Positions 1 to 8,616 of a stretch of 64,000 bases of DNA are shown here, piece after piece. Location of the stretch: assembly GCA_030576275.1 (NCBI GenBank), contig JALIBN010000019.1, positions 62,001 through 126,000 on the forward strand, in the 5' to 3' direction. The position numbers and the translations under genes were made by a program. Position 1 is the first letter of the stretch; each line of letters starts with the position of its first letter. This DNA is from Pseudomonadota bacterium (lineage in GTDB: Bacteria; Pseudomonadota; Gammaproteobacteria; Nitrosococcales; Methylophagaceae). A model generated the notes under the pieces. It was not told the origin of the DNA and ran no database searches. It saw only the letters and a program-made list of their open reading frames with translations.

Positions 1-2901
1 AACGGCCAATTTGATTGGCAACAACAAGGACAAACTTGGCAATTATCCGGCCATGAGATTCAATTTAAAATGAATAGTGACGCTTGGCCTACAACAGCAT
101 TTAGCATTAAAAAACAGCAGGGAAATGATTGGGTCATCACGAGTAATTATCTGCGGTTAAGTGATATCACAGCAGTGGCTTCTTTAAGTGGTCAGTCACC
201 AGAAATCATTAGGAAGCAAAAACCTGCCGGCGATGTTGATAGTTTAAATTTGCAATATTCTTTAGCAGAAGGCCTAACGAAATTAGAATTTAATGTTCGT
301 GATGGTGTGATGTTACCGTGGCAAAATTATCCGGGTGTAACAGGATTAACGGCATCTATCAATTGGCAAGAAGGGATTGCAAACCTTAAGCTAGATAGCC
401 ACCAAGTTACTTTTTATCCTGAAACCTGGTTAGACGATGCGGTATTTTTTGATTCAGTAACAGGAGAATTAAATTTACGGCAACAAGATCAGTTTTGGAC
501 ACTACAGAGCCATGCCTTACGGCTATGGAATGATGATTTAAGCATCCAGTTCGATGGTATTGTGCAACACGCAAGTGACGACAAGGTAACTAATGACCTG
601 AAAATAACGGTGCAAGATGTGCTCGTTAATCGTTGGCAAGCTTATGTGCCACAAAAAATATTAAGTGATAGTTTTAAACAATGGTCAAAGAAAGCTTTTG
701 TAGCCGGCAATATCATTGATGGCACTATTGAGTTAAAAGGTGATTTAGCAGCTTTCCCTTATGAAGCCCAACCGGAAAAAGGTCATTTTAAAATGGCACT
801 TCAAGCAGAAAATGTTCAATTGCATTACGCACCGGAATGGCCAGATTTAGTCGATGTTAGTGGACTGATTACAGGCACAGGCAATGACCTTATTATTAAA
901 AGTCAGCATGGCAAGATATCTGGATTTAATTTTATGGATGTAACCACCACGATTAATAAATTGCTTGAAGACAAACCGATATTGCGAACGGTAGGAACGT
1001 TAACCGGTACAACAGCAAGTGCGCTACTATTTTTAAAAAACAGTCAGTTGAAACAACGCTTTGGCAGTATAGCAGATGCAACCATCGCCCAAGGTGCTAG
1101 TAATATCAAGCTGAATTTGATGGTACCTTTAGCTGATACGGATGCCACCGAAGCGTATGGATCTGTCAGTTTCGTTGATAGTCAGCTACAGGCCAAATCT
1201 ATTCCCGAACTGGTGATGTCAAAGATTAATGGTAAATTAAACTTCACCAATACTGGTGTGACGGCAAAGGAAATCAAGGCGAGCGTATTTGATGAACCGG
1301 TCAACATAAATGTCACACCAAAAGATGACGTGACAATTGTGTCAGCAAGTGGTCAGGTTTCGATACAGCAAATTGAAAAACAACTGACTAAAACCATGCC
1401 TAAATTCATAACTGGCAAAACAGCTTATGAGGTGAATGTCGTCATTTCAGAAAAAGAAGTAGGTGAATTTAACATTAATGCTTCTGTACAGTCTGATTTA
1501 AAAGGTGTTGAAATTGATTTGCCTGAACCTTATGGCAAGGCGGGTAAAAGCATCGAAAATTTTAATGCCTCACTCAAGCAACAAGATAATCTGCAAATTT
1601 ATTCTATTGAATATGGACAGGTCTTGAATACCATCTTAGCTCAAGATGACAAGTTCTGGCGAGGAGAAATTAATCTCGGTTTAGGACAAGCTGAACTGCC
1701 AAACCATGGGGTAAGAATACGTGGTGAATTAGCTGAATTATCATTAGATAAATGGTATGAATGGTCGAAACAGTATAGTAGTCAAAGTAACAATTCATTT
1801 ATCGCCAGCATGAATGATACGGTAGTGACAGTAGGCAAGTTAACCGGATTTCATCAGCAGTTTACCGATTTAACTATCTCAGCAAAAAAAGAGGATCAAG
1901 GTTGGCGTGCAAATATTAATAGCTTGCAATCTAAGGGTTTGATTTACTGGCCCATTGATTTTAAGAGTAGTACTGTATTAAAAGTTGAGCTAGATAAATT
2001 GATATTAGCTCTGCCAAAGTCAGATGATACGCAACAGATAACCGATGAACAGGCTAAATTCCTATGGCCTAGTATGGATCTTTCCATTGGTTCATTAGTC
2101 GTCAATGATATGGTTTTAGGTAAATTAAAATTACGTGGTCATAAAATGGTAGATGCATGGTTATTAGATGAAGGCTCGTTAACATCGAATGAATTTACGG
2201 CATCAATACCTTTAGGTGAATGGCGACAAACAGTAAGTGGCGATCAATCACATTTTAAAGTTCAGGCGAATAGTGATGATTTAGCTGGCTTATTAGCGAG
2301 TTTTGATTATCAACAGGCAGTAGATGCTGAAGATGTATATTTATTAGCAGACTTATCTTGGCCCGATAACCCGCTGGCAGTAAGTGCTGGAATATTGAAT
2401 GGTTCACTCAATGTCTCGATAGGTAAGGGTAAGCTTAAGGATGTTGAGCCTGGTGCTGCTGGTCGAATATTTGGTCTGATGAGCATTACTGCTTTACCCA
2501 GACGTTTGGCCTTAGACTTTAGTGATTTATTTTCTAATGGCTTCTACTTTGGTTCGATAAAGGGAGCATTCAAATTTGCTAATGGCCAAGCGGTAACAAA
2601 TGATTTTGTCTTAAAGGGCTCTTCAGCGACGATTAAGATGGCGGGCCCTGTTGATTTAATTAATCAACAGTATAATCAAACTGTTACAATAACACCCAAT
2701 GTCTCTTCAACCTTGCCGCTTGCTGGTGCCGTGGCCGCCGGCCCGATCGGCTTGGGGGTGGGTACTGCCATTTTGTTGGTTGATAAGTTAGCTGGTGCGC
2801 TGTTTGATAAAAATATCGTTAATTTGATTAGTTATAACTATTACTTAACTGGGCCGTGGGATTCTCCTGACTTAACTATTACGAAACCTTCAACACCCTG
2901 A
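1..2901 (+). CDS. yhdP: YhdP-family AsmA-like large envelope protein, 5'-truncated by window edge
   Basis: The frame is open from the first base, so this is the C-terminal ~966 residues of a protein that is usually about 1,250-1,300 residues long. YhdP proteins are AsmA-like, anchored in the inner membrane by an N-terminal segment (outside this window), and span the periplasm, where they help move phospholipid to the outer membrane. What is visible is long beta-rich repeat-like sequence followed by a family-typical C-terminus: a GRIFGLMSI-type stretch, then a glycine-rich hydrophobic stretch (GAVAAGPIGLGVGTAILLV) and a short tail ending in TGPWDSPDLTITKP. In enterics yhdP directly precedes tldD; here a reverse-strand glnN unit lies between them. 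A strong bidirectional terminator follows about 150 bases downstream. Confidence 0.9.
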   Translation, partial: NGQFDWQQQGQTWQLSGHEIQFKMNSDAWPTTAFSIKKQQGNDWVITSNYLRLSDITAVASLSGQSPEIIRKQKPAGDVDSLNLQYSLAEGLTKLEFNVRDGVMLPWQNYPGVTGLTASINWQEGIANLKLDSHQVTFYPETWLDDAVFFDSVTGELNLRQQDQFWTLQSHALRLWNDDLSIQFDGIVQHASDDKVTNDLKITVQDVLVNRWQAYVPQKILSDSFKQWSKKAFVAGNIIDGTIELKGDLAAFPYEAQPEKGHFKMALQAENVQLHYAPEWPDLVDVSGLITGTGNDLIIKSQHGKISGFNFMDVTTTINKLLEDKPILRTVGTLTGTTASALLFLKNSQLKQRFGSIADATIAQGASNIKLNLMVPLADTDATEAYGSVSFVDSQLQAKSIPELVMSKINGKLNFTNTGVTAKEIKASVFDEPVNINVTPKDDVTIVSASGQVSIQQIEKQLTKTMPKFITGKTAYEVNVVISEKEVGEFNINASVQSDLKGVEIDLPEPYGKAGKSIENFNASLKQQDNLQIYSIEYGQVLNTILAQDDKFWRGEINLGLGQAELPNHGVRIRGELAELSLDKWYEWSKQYSSQSNNSFIASMNDTVVTVGKLTGFHQQFTDLTISAKKEDQGWRANINSLQSKGLIYWPIDFKSSTVLKVELDKLILALPKSDDTQQITDEQAKFLWPSMDLSIGSLVVNDMVLGKLKLRGHKMVDAWLLDEGSLTSNEFTASIPLGEWRQTVSGDQSHFKVQANSDDLAGLLASFDYQQAVDAEDVYLLADLSWPDNPLAVSAGILNGSLNVSIGKGKLKDVEPGAAGRIFGLMSITALPRRLALDFSDLFSNGFYFGSIKGAFKFANGQAVTNDFVLKGSSATIKMAGPVDLINQQYNQTVTITPNVSSTLPLAGAVAAGPIGLGVGTAILLVDKLAGALFDKNIVNLISYNYYLTGPWDSPDLTITKPSTP

Positions 2902-3051
2902 AGATAACTGCTAGTATCTACTTGATCTGTAGCTGAAAATAACAAGTCGAATGAGTTCTAGATTATCGATGTTCAGGGGCTAGTACTATTTAGCAATTAA
3001 CATGAATTAGGCCAGATTATGACCGCTACCTATGTCTTATTTACTCTTCAT

Positions 3052-3094
3052 TATCAAAAAAAAGGCCGCTTATTAAGCGGCCTTTTTTGATAAT
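3052..3094. terminator. Bidirectional intrinsic terminator between yhdP and glnN
   Basis: GGCCGCTT and AAGCGGCC form the stem core around a 3-base loop. It is extended by an A-run on the left and a T-run on the right, so it can end transcription from yhdP (+) and from glnN (-). Confidence 0.9.
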
Positions 3095-3107
3095 GTACTG
3101 TTAAGTA

Positions 3108-5282
3108 TTACTTGATAAATAGCATCTCTTGGTACTTCGGTAGCGGCCATAATTCGTCAGCTACTTCGGTTTCTAAAATATCAGCATGCAAGCGAACTTC
3201 GCTCATCAAAATAAGGATAACATTTGCACAGAATTGCATGTGTTCTTCCATCGTTGCAAAGTCATTTTTTTCTACTGCTTCGCTAAGTTTAGCTATCGCA
3301 GCTATCATTGCATTTGATTCTGCGGCGACTTTTTTGGCGATTGAGTTATCAAGTTCAATACCCATTTCGGCCATGCTTGAATTGGTTATAGATAGTTCAG
3401 CAAGGTAGCCAATTGCAGCAGGATAAATTAATGTTTTAGCCATATCGATAACTAGTTTTGCTTCTACTTCGATTGATAAAATATATTGCTCTGCATAGAC
3501 TTCATAACGACTGGCAAGCTCAATAGGTGATAGGACACCCGTGCTCTCAAACAATGTTTTTATATAGTCTTCACGTAATGCTGGTAAGGCATCAGCCGTT
3601 GTAGGTATATTTTGCAAACCACGTTCAGAAACTGCTTTTTCATGCCATTCTGATGAATAACCATCGCCACCAAAGATGACATTACCATGAATATTCATTA
3701 ACTCTTTTAATACCGCTACAACAGCATCTGGTTGTTTAGTACCTTTTTTCAATTCAGCTTCAAGTTTGTCAGCTATCCAGTTAAGAGAATCGGCTAGCAT
3801 AGTATTCATTGCTACCAATGGACCTGAAACAGATTGTGATGAGCCTACAGCGCGGAACTCAAAACGGTTACCTGTGAATGCGAATGGTGATGTGCGATTA
3901 CGATCACCAGGATCACGTTCAAAATTAAGAATTTGTGACAAACCAAGATCCATGGTGCCACCAGATTCAGAACTAGTGATTTTGCCATCTTTGATATCTT
4001 GGAAAACTTTTTCAAGTTGATCACCAAGATAGACAGATAGAATGGCTGGAGGTGCTTCATTCGCACCCAAGCGATGGTCATTAGCTGCCGAAGCAATAAC
4101 GGCGCGTAATAATGGCCCATATTTATGAACACCACGAATAACTGCACCACAGAATAATAAGAAGTTTAAGTTATCATGAGGAGTTTTACCTGGATCAAGT
4201 AGGTTACCTTGAGTTGCATTACCTACAGACCAGTTCACGTGTTTACCTGAACCATTGATTCCGGCAAATGGTTTTTCATGAAGCAAACAAAGGAAACCAT
4301 GTTTCTTAGCGGTAGCTCTCATCAGTGTCATCATTAATTGCTGATGATCTGCTGCTATATTAGCTGCTTCAAAATAGGGTGCAATTTCAAACTGACCTGG
4401 TGCAACTTCATTGTGGTGAGTTTTAGCAGGAATACCTAGTCGATATAACTGATCTTCATAGTCTTGCATGAATACTTGAACGCGAGCAGGGATCGTACCA
4501 AAATAATGATCATCAAACTGTTGACCTTTTGCTGGTGGGGCACCAAATAAAGTACGACCAGCTAGCAATAAATCAGGACGACTGTTAGCAAAGTTGCTAT
4601 CGACAAGAAAATATTCTTGCTCAGCACCACAACTTGAATTTAATGGCGCGATTTCAGTTTCGCCCATTAGTGATAAGACTTTGTTGCCGGCCTTATTCAT
4701 TGCATCAATAGAACGTAGTAATGGGATTTTTTTATCGAGAGCTTCACCTGTCCATGACATGAAGACACTTGGAATCATTAATGTAGAGCCGTTATCGGTG
4801 TGCATGATGTAGACAGGGCTAGTTGGATCCCAGGCAGTATAACCACGCGCGGCGTTAGTCATACGAATACTACCGTTAGGGAATGAAGAACCATCCGGTT
4901 CACCTTTAATTAAAAGGCTACCAGAAAATTCAGTAATCGCCTTACCGTCTGAATCACTAATGATGAAACCATCGTGTTTTTCAGCGGTGATGTTAGTCAT
5001 CGGATAGAAAATATGTGAAAAGAACTTAACACCTTTAGACAGAGCCCATACTTTCATTGCAGCAGCAACAACTTCGGCTGTTGCAGTATCAAGTGGTGCA
5101 CCTGTTTGCACAGTTTTTTTCATGGATTTGAAGGCTGTTTTAGATAGCGACTCTTCCATTTTAGCCAAGTTAAATACATCTGTTGCCCATATTTCATCTA
5201 AAGGTTTAGGTGTTTTAACTATCATTTTTTCACGGTTTGTTATTTGGTGAATTGCTTGAATGCGGGATTCATTTCCACTCAT
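3108..5282 (-). CDS. glnN: Glutamine synthetase type III (GlnN)
   Basis: The product is 724 residues, the size of GSIII and much longer than the GSI encoded at 8617. It should condense glutamate and ammonia with ATP to form glutamine in the cytoplasm. GSIII hallmarks are visible: the NSSCGAEQEYF segment, the HHNEVAPGQFEIAP segment, NGSGKHVNWS, and NRTSPFAFTGNRFEFRAVGSSQS-like substrate-site sequence. The start ATG (complement of 5280-5282) has a GAGG ribosome site 8-9 bases upstream. It is the only gene in its unit and lies between yhdP and tldD, which are normally adjacent. A sigma-54-like promoter at 5534-5550 and two NtrC-type sites at 5615-5651 suggest induction under nitrogen limitation. 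The leader would be about 240 nt and carries a hexamer repeat. Family assignment is firm; the regulation is inferred. Confidence 0.95.
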   Translation of the reverse strand: MSGNESRIQAIHQITNREKMIVKTPKPLDEIWATDVFNLAKMEESLSKTAFKSMKKTVQTGAPLDTATAEVVAAAMKVWALSKGVKFFSHIFYPMTNITAEKHDGFIISDSDGKAITEFSGSLLIKGEPDGSSFPNGSIRMTNAARGYTAWDPTSPVYIMHTDNGSTLMIPSVFMSWTGEALDKKIPLLRSIDAMNKAGNKVLSLMGETEIAPLNSSCGAEQEYFLVDSNFANSRPDLLLAGRTLFGAPPAKGQQFDDHYFGTIPARVQVFMQDYEDQLYRLGIPAKTHHNEVAPGQFEIAPYFEAANIAADHQQLMMTLMRATAKKHGFLCLLHEKPFAGINGSGKHVNWSVGNATQGNLLDPGKTPHDNLNFLLFCGAVIRGVHKYGPLLRAVIASAANDHRLGANEAPPAILSVYLGDQLEKVFQDIKDGKITSSESGGTMDLGLSQILNFERDPGDRNRTSPFAFTGNRFEFRAVGSSQSVSGPLVAMNTMLADSLNWIADKLEAELKKGTKQPDAVVAVLKELMNIHGNVIFGGDGYSSEWHEKAVSERGLQNIPTTADALPALREDYIKTLFESTGVLSPIELASRYEVYAEQYILSIEVEAKLVIDMAKTLIYPAAIGYLAELSITNSSMAEMGIELDNSIAKKVAAESNAMIAAIAKLSEAVEKNDFATMEEHMQFCANVILILMSEVRLHADILETEVADELWPLPKYQEMLFIK

Positions 5283-5356
5283 TTGTTTTTCCTCGACTAC
5301 ATCAATAGTATTAATTAAATTGGAATTTTCAGTGTTAATTATTTCATGATAACTTT

Positions 5357-5410
5357 AGTAATAGTAATAGTAATAGTAATAGTAATAGTAATAGTAATAG
5401 TAATAGTAAT
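5357..5410. repeat. Perfect hexanucleotide tandem repeat (AGTAAT)x9
   Basis: Nine exact AGTAAT units run from 5357 to 5410 with partial units at both ends. The array lies 75-128 bases upstream of the glnN start codon, inside its predicted transcribed leader, where the mRNA would read ATTACT repeats. Perfect short tandem repeats change copy number by strand slippage; here this would alter leader length by 6-nt steps without touching a reading frame. Confidence 0.95.
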
Positions 5411-5533
5411 AGTCATCGACTTATAGCCGCTTGAATTTATTTTAAAAACTATTGTCTGTATTGGCAGAACAGTAGTTCAGATTTTCATAATCTTGGCGAG
5501 TTACATCTTAACTAAACGCTTCATCATTAGAAC

Positions 5534-5550
5534 AAGCAATAACTAGACCA
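5534..5550 (-). promoter_or_regulatory. Putative sigma-54 promoter of glnN
   Basis: Read on the minus strand this is TGGTCTAGTTATTGCTT. It has GG and GC dinucleotides 10 bases apart and an intact TTGC at -12, as in the TGGCAC-N5-TTGC consensus; the CAC after the GG is not conserved. The predicted start site is near 5524. NtrC-type sites are centred about 100 and 120 bases upstream, a normal enhancer distance. Confidence 0.5.
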
Positions 5551-5614
5551 TCAATTTAGAATGTTTAGTTTGGCTAATTTAGCATAGGGTTATTATCTAT
5601 GAACCTTACTTTGC

Positions 5615-5651
5615 TGCACTGTATTGGTGCGTTTCGCGCCAAAGTGGTGCG
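5615..5651. promoter_or_regulatory. Two tandem NtrC-type binding sites
   Basis: Site 1 (5615-5631) is TGCACTGTATTGGTGCG, matching the NtrC dyad GCAC-N7-GTGC perfectly and its flanks almost perfectly. Site 2 (5635-5651) is CGCGCCAAAGTGGTGCG, with GCGC-N7-GTGC. The centres are 20 bp apart, about two helical turns, which favours cooperative binding. They lie upstream of the glnN promoter and about 100-130 bp upstream of tldD; glnN is the more likely target. ntrBC is encoded at 10883-13325. Confidence 0.7.
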
Positions 5652-5711
5652 TATCTTACCGATGTGAATAATGACTTTTGTAGTCCCAATAAAGTCCCTA
5701 GGTATAAGATC

Positions 5712-5720
5712 TGGTATGAT
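5712..5720 (+). promoter_or_regulatory. Extended -10 element upstream of tldD
   Basis: TGGTATGAT fits the extended -10 form TGnTATAAT with one mismatch; no good -35 is visible. The transcript would start near 5727, about 20 bases before the proposed tldD ATG at 5748. This argues against the upstream in-frame ATG at 5664. Confidence 0.4.
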
Positions 5721-5747
5721 CTACATCCTTGTAACATAAAGCAATCA

Positions 5748-7193
5748 ATGATGACATATTCTATAATCGAACAAGTAACCCAACAATTATTAGTACCTGC
5801 TGGATTGGTTGAAGCTAATTTAGAACAGACACTCGCCTTGACTATGGGTCGTGGCGTTGATTATGCAGATCTTTATTTCCAGCAATCACGCCAAGAAAAC
5901 TGGTTGTTAGAGGATGGTATTATCAAAGATGGTGGCTACCATATTGAGCAAGGTGTTGGTGTTAGAGCCTGTAGCGGTGAAAAAACTGGCTTTGCTTATT
6001 CCGATGATTTGATCTTACCGGCATTGCAGGACGCGGCTAAAGCTGCACGGGCTATTTCCCGTCAGGGGGCTGACGGAAGTGTGCAAGCCTGGAAACGTAT
6101 GGTCGCTCCTAAATTTTATGCCGAAACAGACCCTTTAGCAGTGTTGACTGTTGAGGAAAAACTAGCATTATTACACCAAGCTGATGCCGCAGCGCGAGCC
6201 GCTGATCCCCGGGTTACCCAGGTTAGTGTAAGTCTAGCAGGTGGTTTAGACACTGTACTGGTTGCCGCCAGTGATGGGACATTTGCCGCTGATATTCGAC
6301 CCTTAATAAGGATGAATGTGTCGGTCATTGTGGAGTCTAAGGGGCGACGTGAACGAGGCAGTGCTGGCGGTGGTCGACGACTGGATTATCGTTATTTTCA
6401 AGATAATGATTTACCCATAAATTATGCTAAAGAAGCTGTACGCCAAGCCTTAGTGAATTTAGAAGCTGTTGATGCTCCTGCTGGGAATATGACGGTAGTC
6501 TTGGCTTCTGGTTGGCCAGGTGTTTTATTGCATGAAGCGGTAGGGCATGGTTTAGAGGGCGATTTTAACCGACGTGGCAGCTCAGCTTTTTCTGGAAAGA
6601 TGGGCGAAATGGTGGCGTCACCTTTGTGCACTATAGTAGATGATGGCACCTTGCAAGATCGTCGTGGTTCATTATCGATCGATGATGAAGGCGTACCAAC
6701 AGAAAAAACTACCCTAATTGAGAAAGGTAAGTTAACCGGTTACATGCAAGATAAACATAATGCACGTTTGATGGGTAGCCGAAGCACAGGTAACGGTCGA
6801 CGTGAATCTTATGCTCATTTACCTATGCCTCGAATGACGAATACTTATATGTTGCCTGGAGAACACGAACCCGAAGAAGTTATTGCCTCAGTGAAAAAAG
6901 GTATATACGCCGTTAATTTCGGTGGTGGCCAAGTTGATATTACATCAGGTAAGTTTGTATTTTCGACTAGCGAAGTATATTTGATTGAAAATGGCAAAAT
7001 TACTCGACCTGTGAAAGGGGCAACGTTGATTGGGAATGGTCCAGAAGTCATGAGCCGTATTAGCATGGTTGCTAATGATTTAGCGTTAGATAGTGGTGTT
7101 GGTAATTGTGGCAAAGAAGGTCAAAGTGTACCCGTAGGTGTTGGTCAACCGACTTTAAAAATAGATGGTTTAACAGTAGGTGGAACAGCGTGA
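5748..7193 (+). CDS. tldD: TldD metalloprotease subunit
   Basis: TldD with TldE/PmbA forms a heterodimeric metallopeptidase that trims unfolded peptides such as microcin precursors and antitoxins. The zinc-binding HExxxH motif is present as HEAVGH (bases 6531-6548, about residue 262), followed by the family's [14 protein letters not shown]. The frame is open back to an ATG at 5664, but the start at 5748 gives 481 residues, the same as the E. coli protein, and lies just after an extended -10; the extra 28 N-terminal residues look non-native. Another ATG follows immediately at 5751. The partner gene pmbA is not in the window. The stop overlaps the next gene's GTG start (GTGA), so the three genes 5748-8466 probably form one operon. 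Confidence 0.95.
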   Translation: MMTYSIIEQVTQQLLVPAGLVEANLEQTLALTMGRGVDYADLYFQQSRQENWLLEDGIIKDGGYHIEQGVGVRACSGEKTGFAYSDDLILPALQDAAKAARAISRQGADGSVQAWKRMVAPKFYAETDPLAVLTVEEKLALLHQADAAARAADPRVTQVSVSLAGGLDTVLVAASDGTFAADIRPLIRMNVSVIVESKGRRERGSAGGGRRLDYRYFQDNDLPINYAKEAVRQALVNLEAVDAPAGNMTVVLASGWPGVLLHEAVGHGLEGDFNRRGSSAFSGKMGEMVASPLCTIVDDGTLQDRRGSLSIDDEGVPTEKTTLIEKGKLTGYMQDKHNARLMGSRSTGNGRRESYAHLPMPRMTNTYMLPGEHEPEEVIASVKKGIYAVNFGGGQVDITSGKFVFSTSEVYLIENGKITRPVKGATLIGNGPEVMSRISMVANDLALDSGVGNCGKEGQSVPVGVGQPTLKIDGLTVGGTA

Positions 7194-8242
7194 CAATAAA
7201 ACATAAGGCCATTGCCTTAATATCAGGTGGTTTAGACTCACTTTTAGCCGTACGTATAATGCAAGAGCAAGGTATCGAAGTTGAAGGTATTAACTTTTAC
7301 ACGGGATTTTGTGTTGAGGGTCATACCCATGCGATTCGTAATCATGATAAAGACAAACAAAAACGCAATAATGCGCTATGGGCGGCCGAGCAATTAGGTA
7401 TTAAGCTACATATCGTCGATGTCATTGAAGAATACAAAGATGTTTTGTTGAATCCGAAACATGGCTATGGCGCCAATATGAACCCTTGTTTGGATTGCAA
7501 GATATTCATGGTGGGTAAAGCTGTTCAATGGATACAAGAAAATCGTAAAGATGGCTTCGACTTTATTATTACCGGTGAAGTAATCGGTCAGCGTCCGATG
7601 TCACAGCGCAAAAAAACAATGCCTATTGTTGCTAAAGAATCAGGTGCTGAAGATATTTTAGTGCGGCCCTTATGCGCTAAAAACTTACCTGCTACCAAGC
7701 CTGAACTTGAAGGTTGGATCGATCGCGATAAAATGTATGATTTTAGCGGCCGAACACGTAAACCACAGATGGCATTAGCCGCCAAATATGGTTTTACAGA
7801 TTATGCCTCTCCAGCAGGTGGTTGTTGCTTCCTTACTGATAAAAGTTATTCTGATAAATTAGTAGATCTCTGGGATGCTCGTGGTACTAGAGAATATGAG
7901 ATGGACGACATTATGCTACTAAAAGTTGGCCGTCATATCCGTCCTAAATCAGAGTTTAAATTGATTATTGCGCGTGATGCTGGTGAGAGTAAATATTTAG
8001 AAGGCTACCGTAAACAATTCGTGACGATTCAAGTTGTCAGCCATAATGGTCCTTTGACTATGGTCGATGGTGATATTAAGCCTGTAGATTTTGAATTAGC
8101 CGCTGGCGTTGTTGCACGTTATGGACAAGGACGTGACGCGAAAAAGGTTAAGGTGCATATCTTGGTGCCTGGTGAAGATATTAAAATAATGAATATTAAA
8201 CCGCTGTCAGTTGAGCAGGTAGATGAGGAATGGCATGTATGA
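7190..8242 (+). CDS. PP-loop ATPase, predicted tRNA-thiolation-type enzyme with NFACT-R-like C-terminus
   Basis: The product is 350 residues from the GTG at 7190, which overlaps the tldD stop and has an AGGTGGA ribosome site; earlier in-frame ATGs would lie inside tldD. The N-terminus carries the N-type ATP pyrophosphatase signature SGGLDS, as in ThiI and MnmA, which adenylate a tRNA uridine before sulfur insertion. There is no THUMP domain, so it is not ThiI itself. Cysteines that could carry or transfer sulfur occur in NPCLDCK (CxxC) and in GGCCFLTD. The C-terminal third (from [21 protein letters not shown]) resembles the DUF814/NFACT-R RNA-binding module. It overlaps a TusA-like sulfur carrier gene by 4 bases, which supports a role in sulfur transfer to RNA. 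Target RNA and position are unknown. Confidence 0.8.
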   Translation: MTIKHKAIALISGGLDSLLAVRIMQEQGIEVEGINFYTGFCVEGHTHAIRNHDKDKQKRNNALWAAEQLGIKLHIVDVIEEYKDVLLNPKHGYGANMNPCLDCKIFMVGKAVQWIQENRKDGFDFIITGEVIGQRPMSQRKKTMPIVAKESGAEDILVRPLCAKNLPATKPELEGWIDRDKMYDFSGRTRKPQMALAAKYGFTDYASPAGGCCFLTDKSYSDKLVDLWDARGTREYEMDDIMLLKVGRHIRPKSEFKLIIARDAGESKYLEGYRKQFVTIQVVSHNGPLTMVDGDIKPVDFELAAGVVARYGQGRDAKKVKVHILVPGEDIKIMNIKPLSVEQVDEEWHV

Positions 8243-8466
8243 GTGGATACGAATTAGATGCTAGACGTATGTTGTGTCCAATGCCGGTTATCAAAACGCA
8301 AAATAAGGTTAAAGAATTAGCTGTTGGTGATATATTGAGCGTTATTTGCACCGACCCAGGTGTATTAAGTGATATTCCTGCATGGGCAAGGATCAATGGT
8401 CACACGATACTAGGACATCAGGATAATGGTGATGAAATCACCATTATAGTAATGGTTGGTAGTTAA
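8239..8466 (+). CDS. TusA-family sulfur carrier protein
   Basis: This is a 75-residue protein with the TusA signature CPMPV near the N-terminus (ARRMLCPMPVIKT), whose first Cys carries persulfide sulfur in the family. The start at 8239 is chosen because its ATGA overlaps the preceding stop and GAGGAATG lies just upstream; an ATG at 8230 would add three residues. The coupling to the PP-loop enzyme suggests that this TusA supplies its sulfur. It differs from the second TusA (32827-33063), which is paired with a DsrE2. Which, if either, feeds the TusBCD/MnmA route cannot be told from this window. Confidence 0.88.
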   Translation: MSGYELDARRMLCPMPVIKTQNKVKELAVGDILSVICTDPGVLSDIPAWARINGHTILGHQDNGDEITIIVMVGS

Positions 8467-8490
8467 CCCCACTTTTCTATGGGGGCTTTA
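8467..8490 (+). terminator. Weak hairpin after the tusA-like gene
   Basis: CCCCA and TGGGG pair across an 8-base loop immediately after the stop codon. Only a short, interrupted T-rich stretch follows, so termination would be inefficient. Confidence 0.3.
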
Positions 8491-8616
8491 CTCAACGGTT
8501 TAACTTGTGATTTGATTATAAAGTTAACAGTGTTTTAGCACTAAATGTATGAGCGTATTTTGTAGTAACTAACTTCAAAGTATTAAGCATAGTAATTAAA
8601 AATTGGAGAAAAATTA

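Noticed and set aside
3112-3408. Forward-strand frames opposite glnN
   Set aside because: They are antisense shadows of a well-conserved GSIII gene with no ribosome site or recognisable protein.
5664-5747. Upstream in-frame extension of tldD starting at 5664
   Set aside because: The extra 28 residues have no family similarity, would precede the likely extended -10 promoter at 5712-5720, and the start at 5748 gives exactly the usual 481-residue length.
8467-8616. sigma-54/NtrC control region for glnA
   Set aside because: A partial GCAC half-site occurs (TAGCACTAAATGTATGA), but there is no GTGC partner and no GG-N10-GC promoter spacing.
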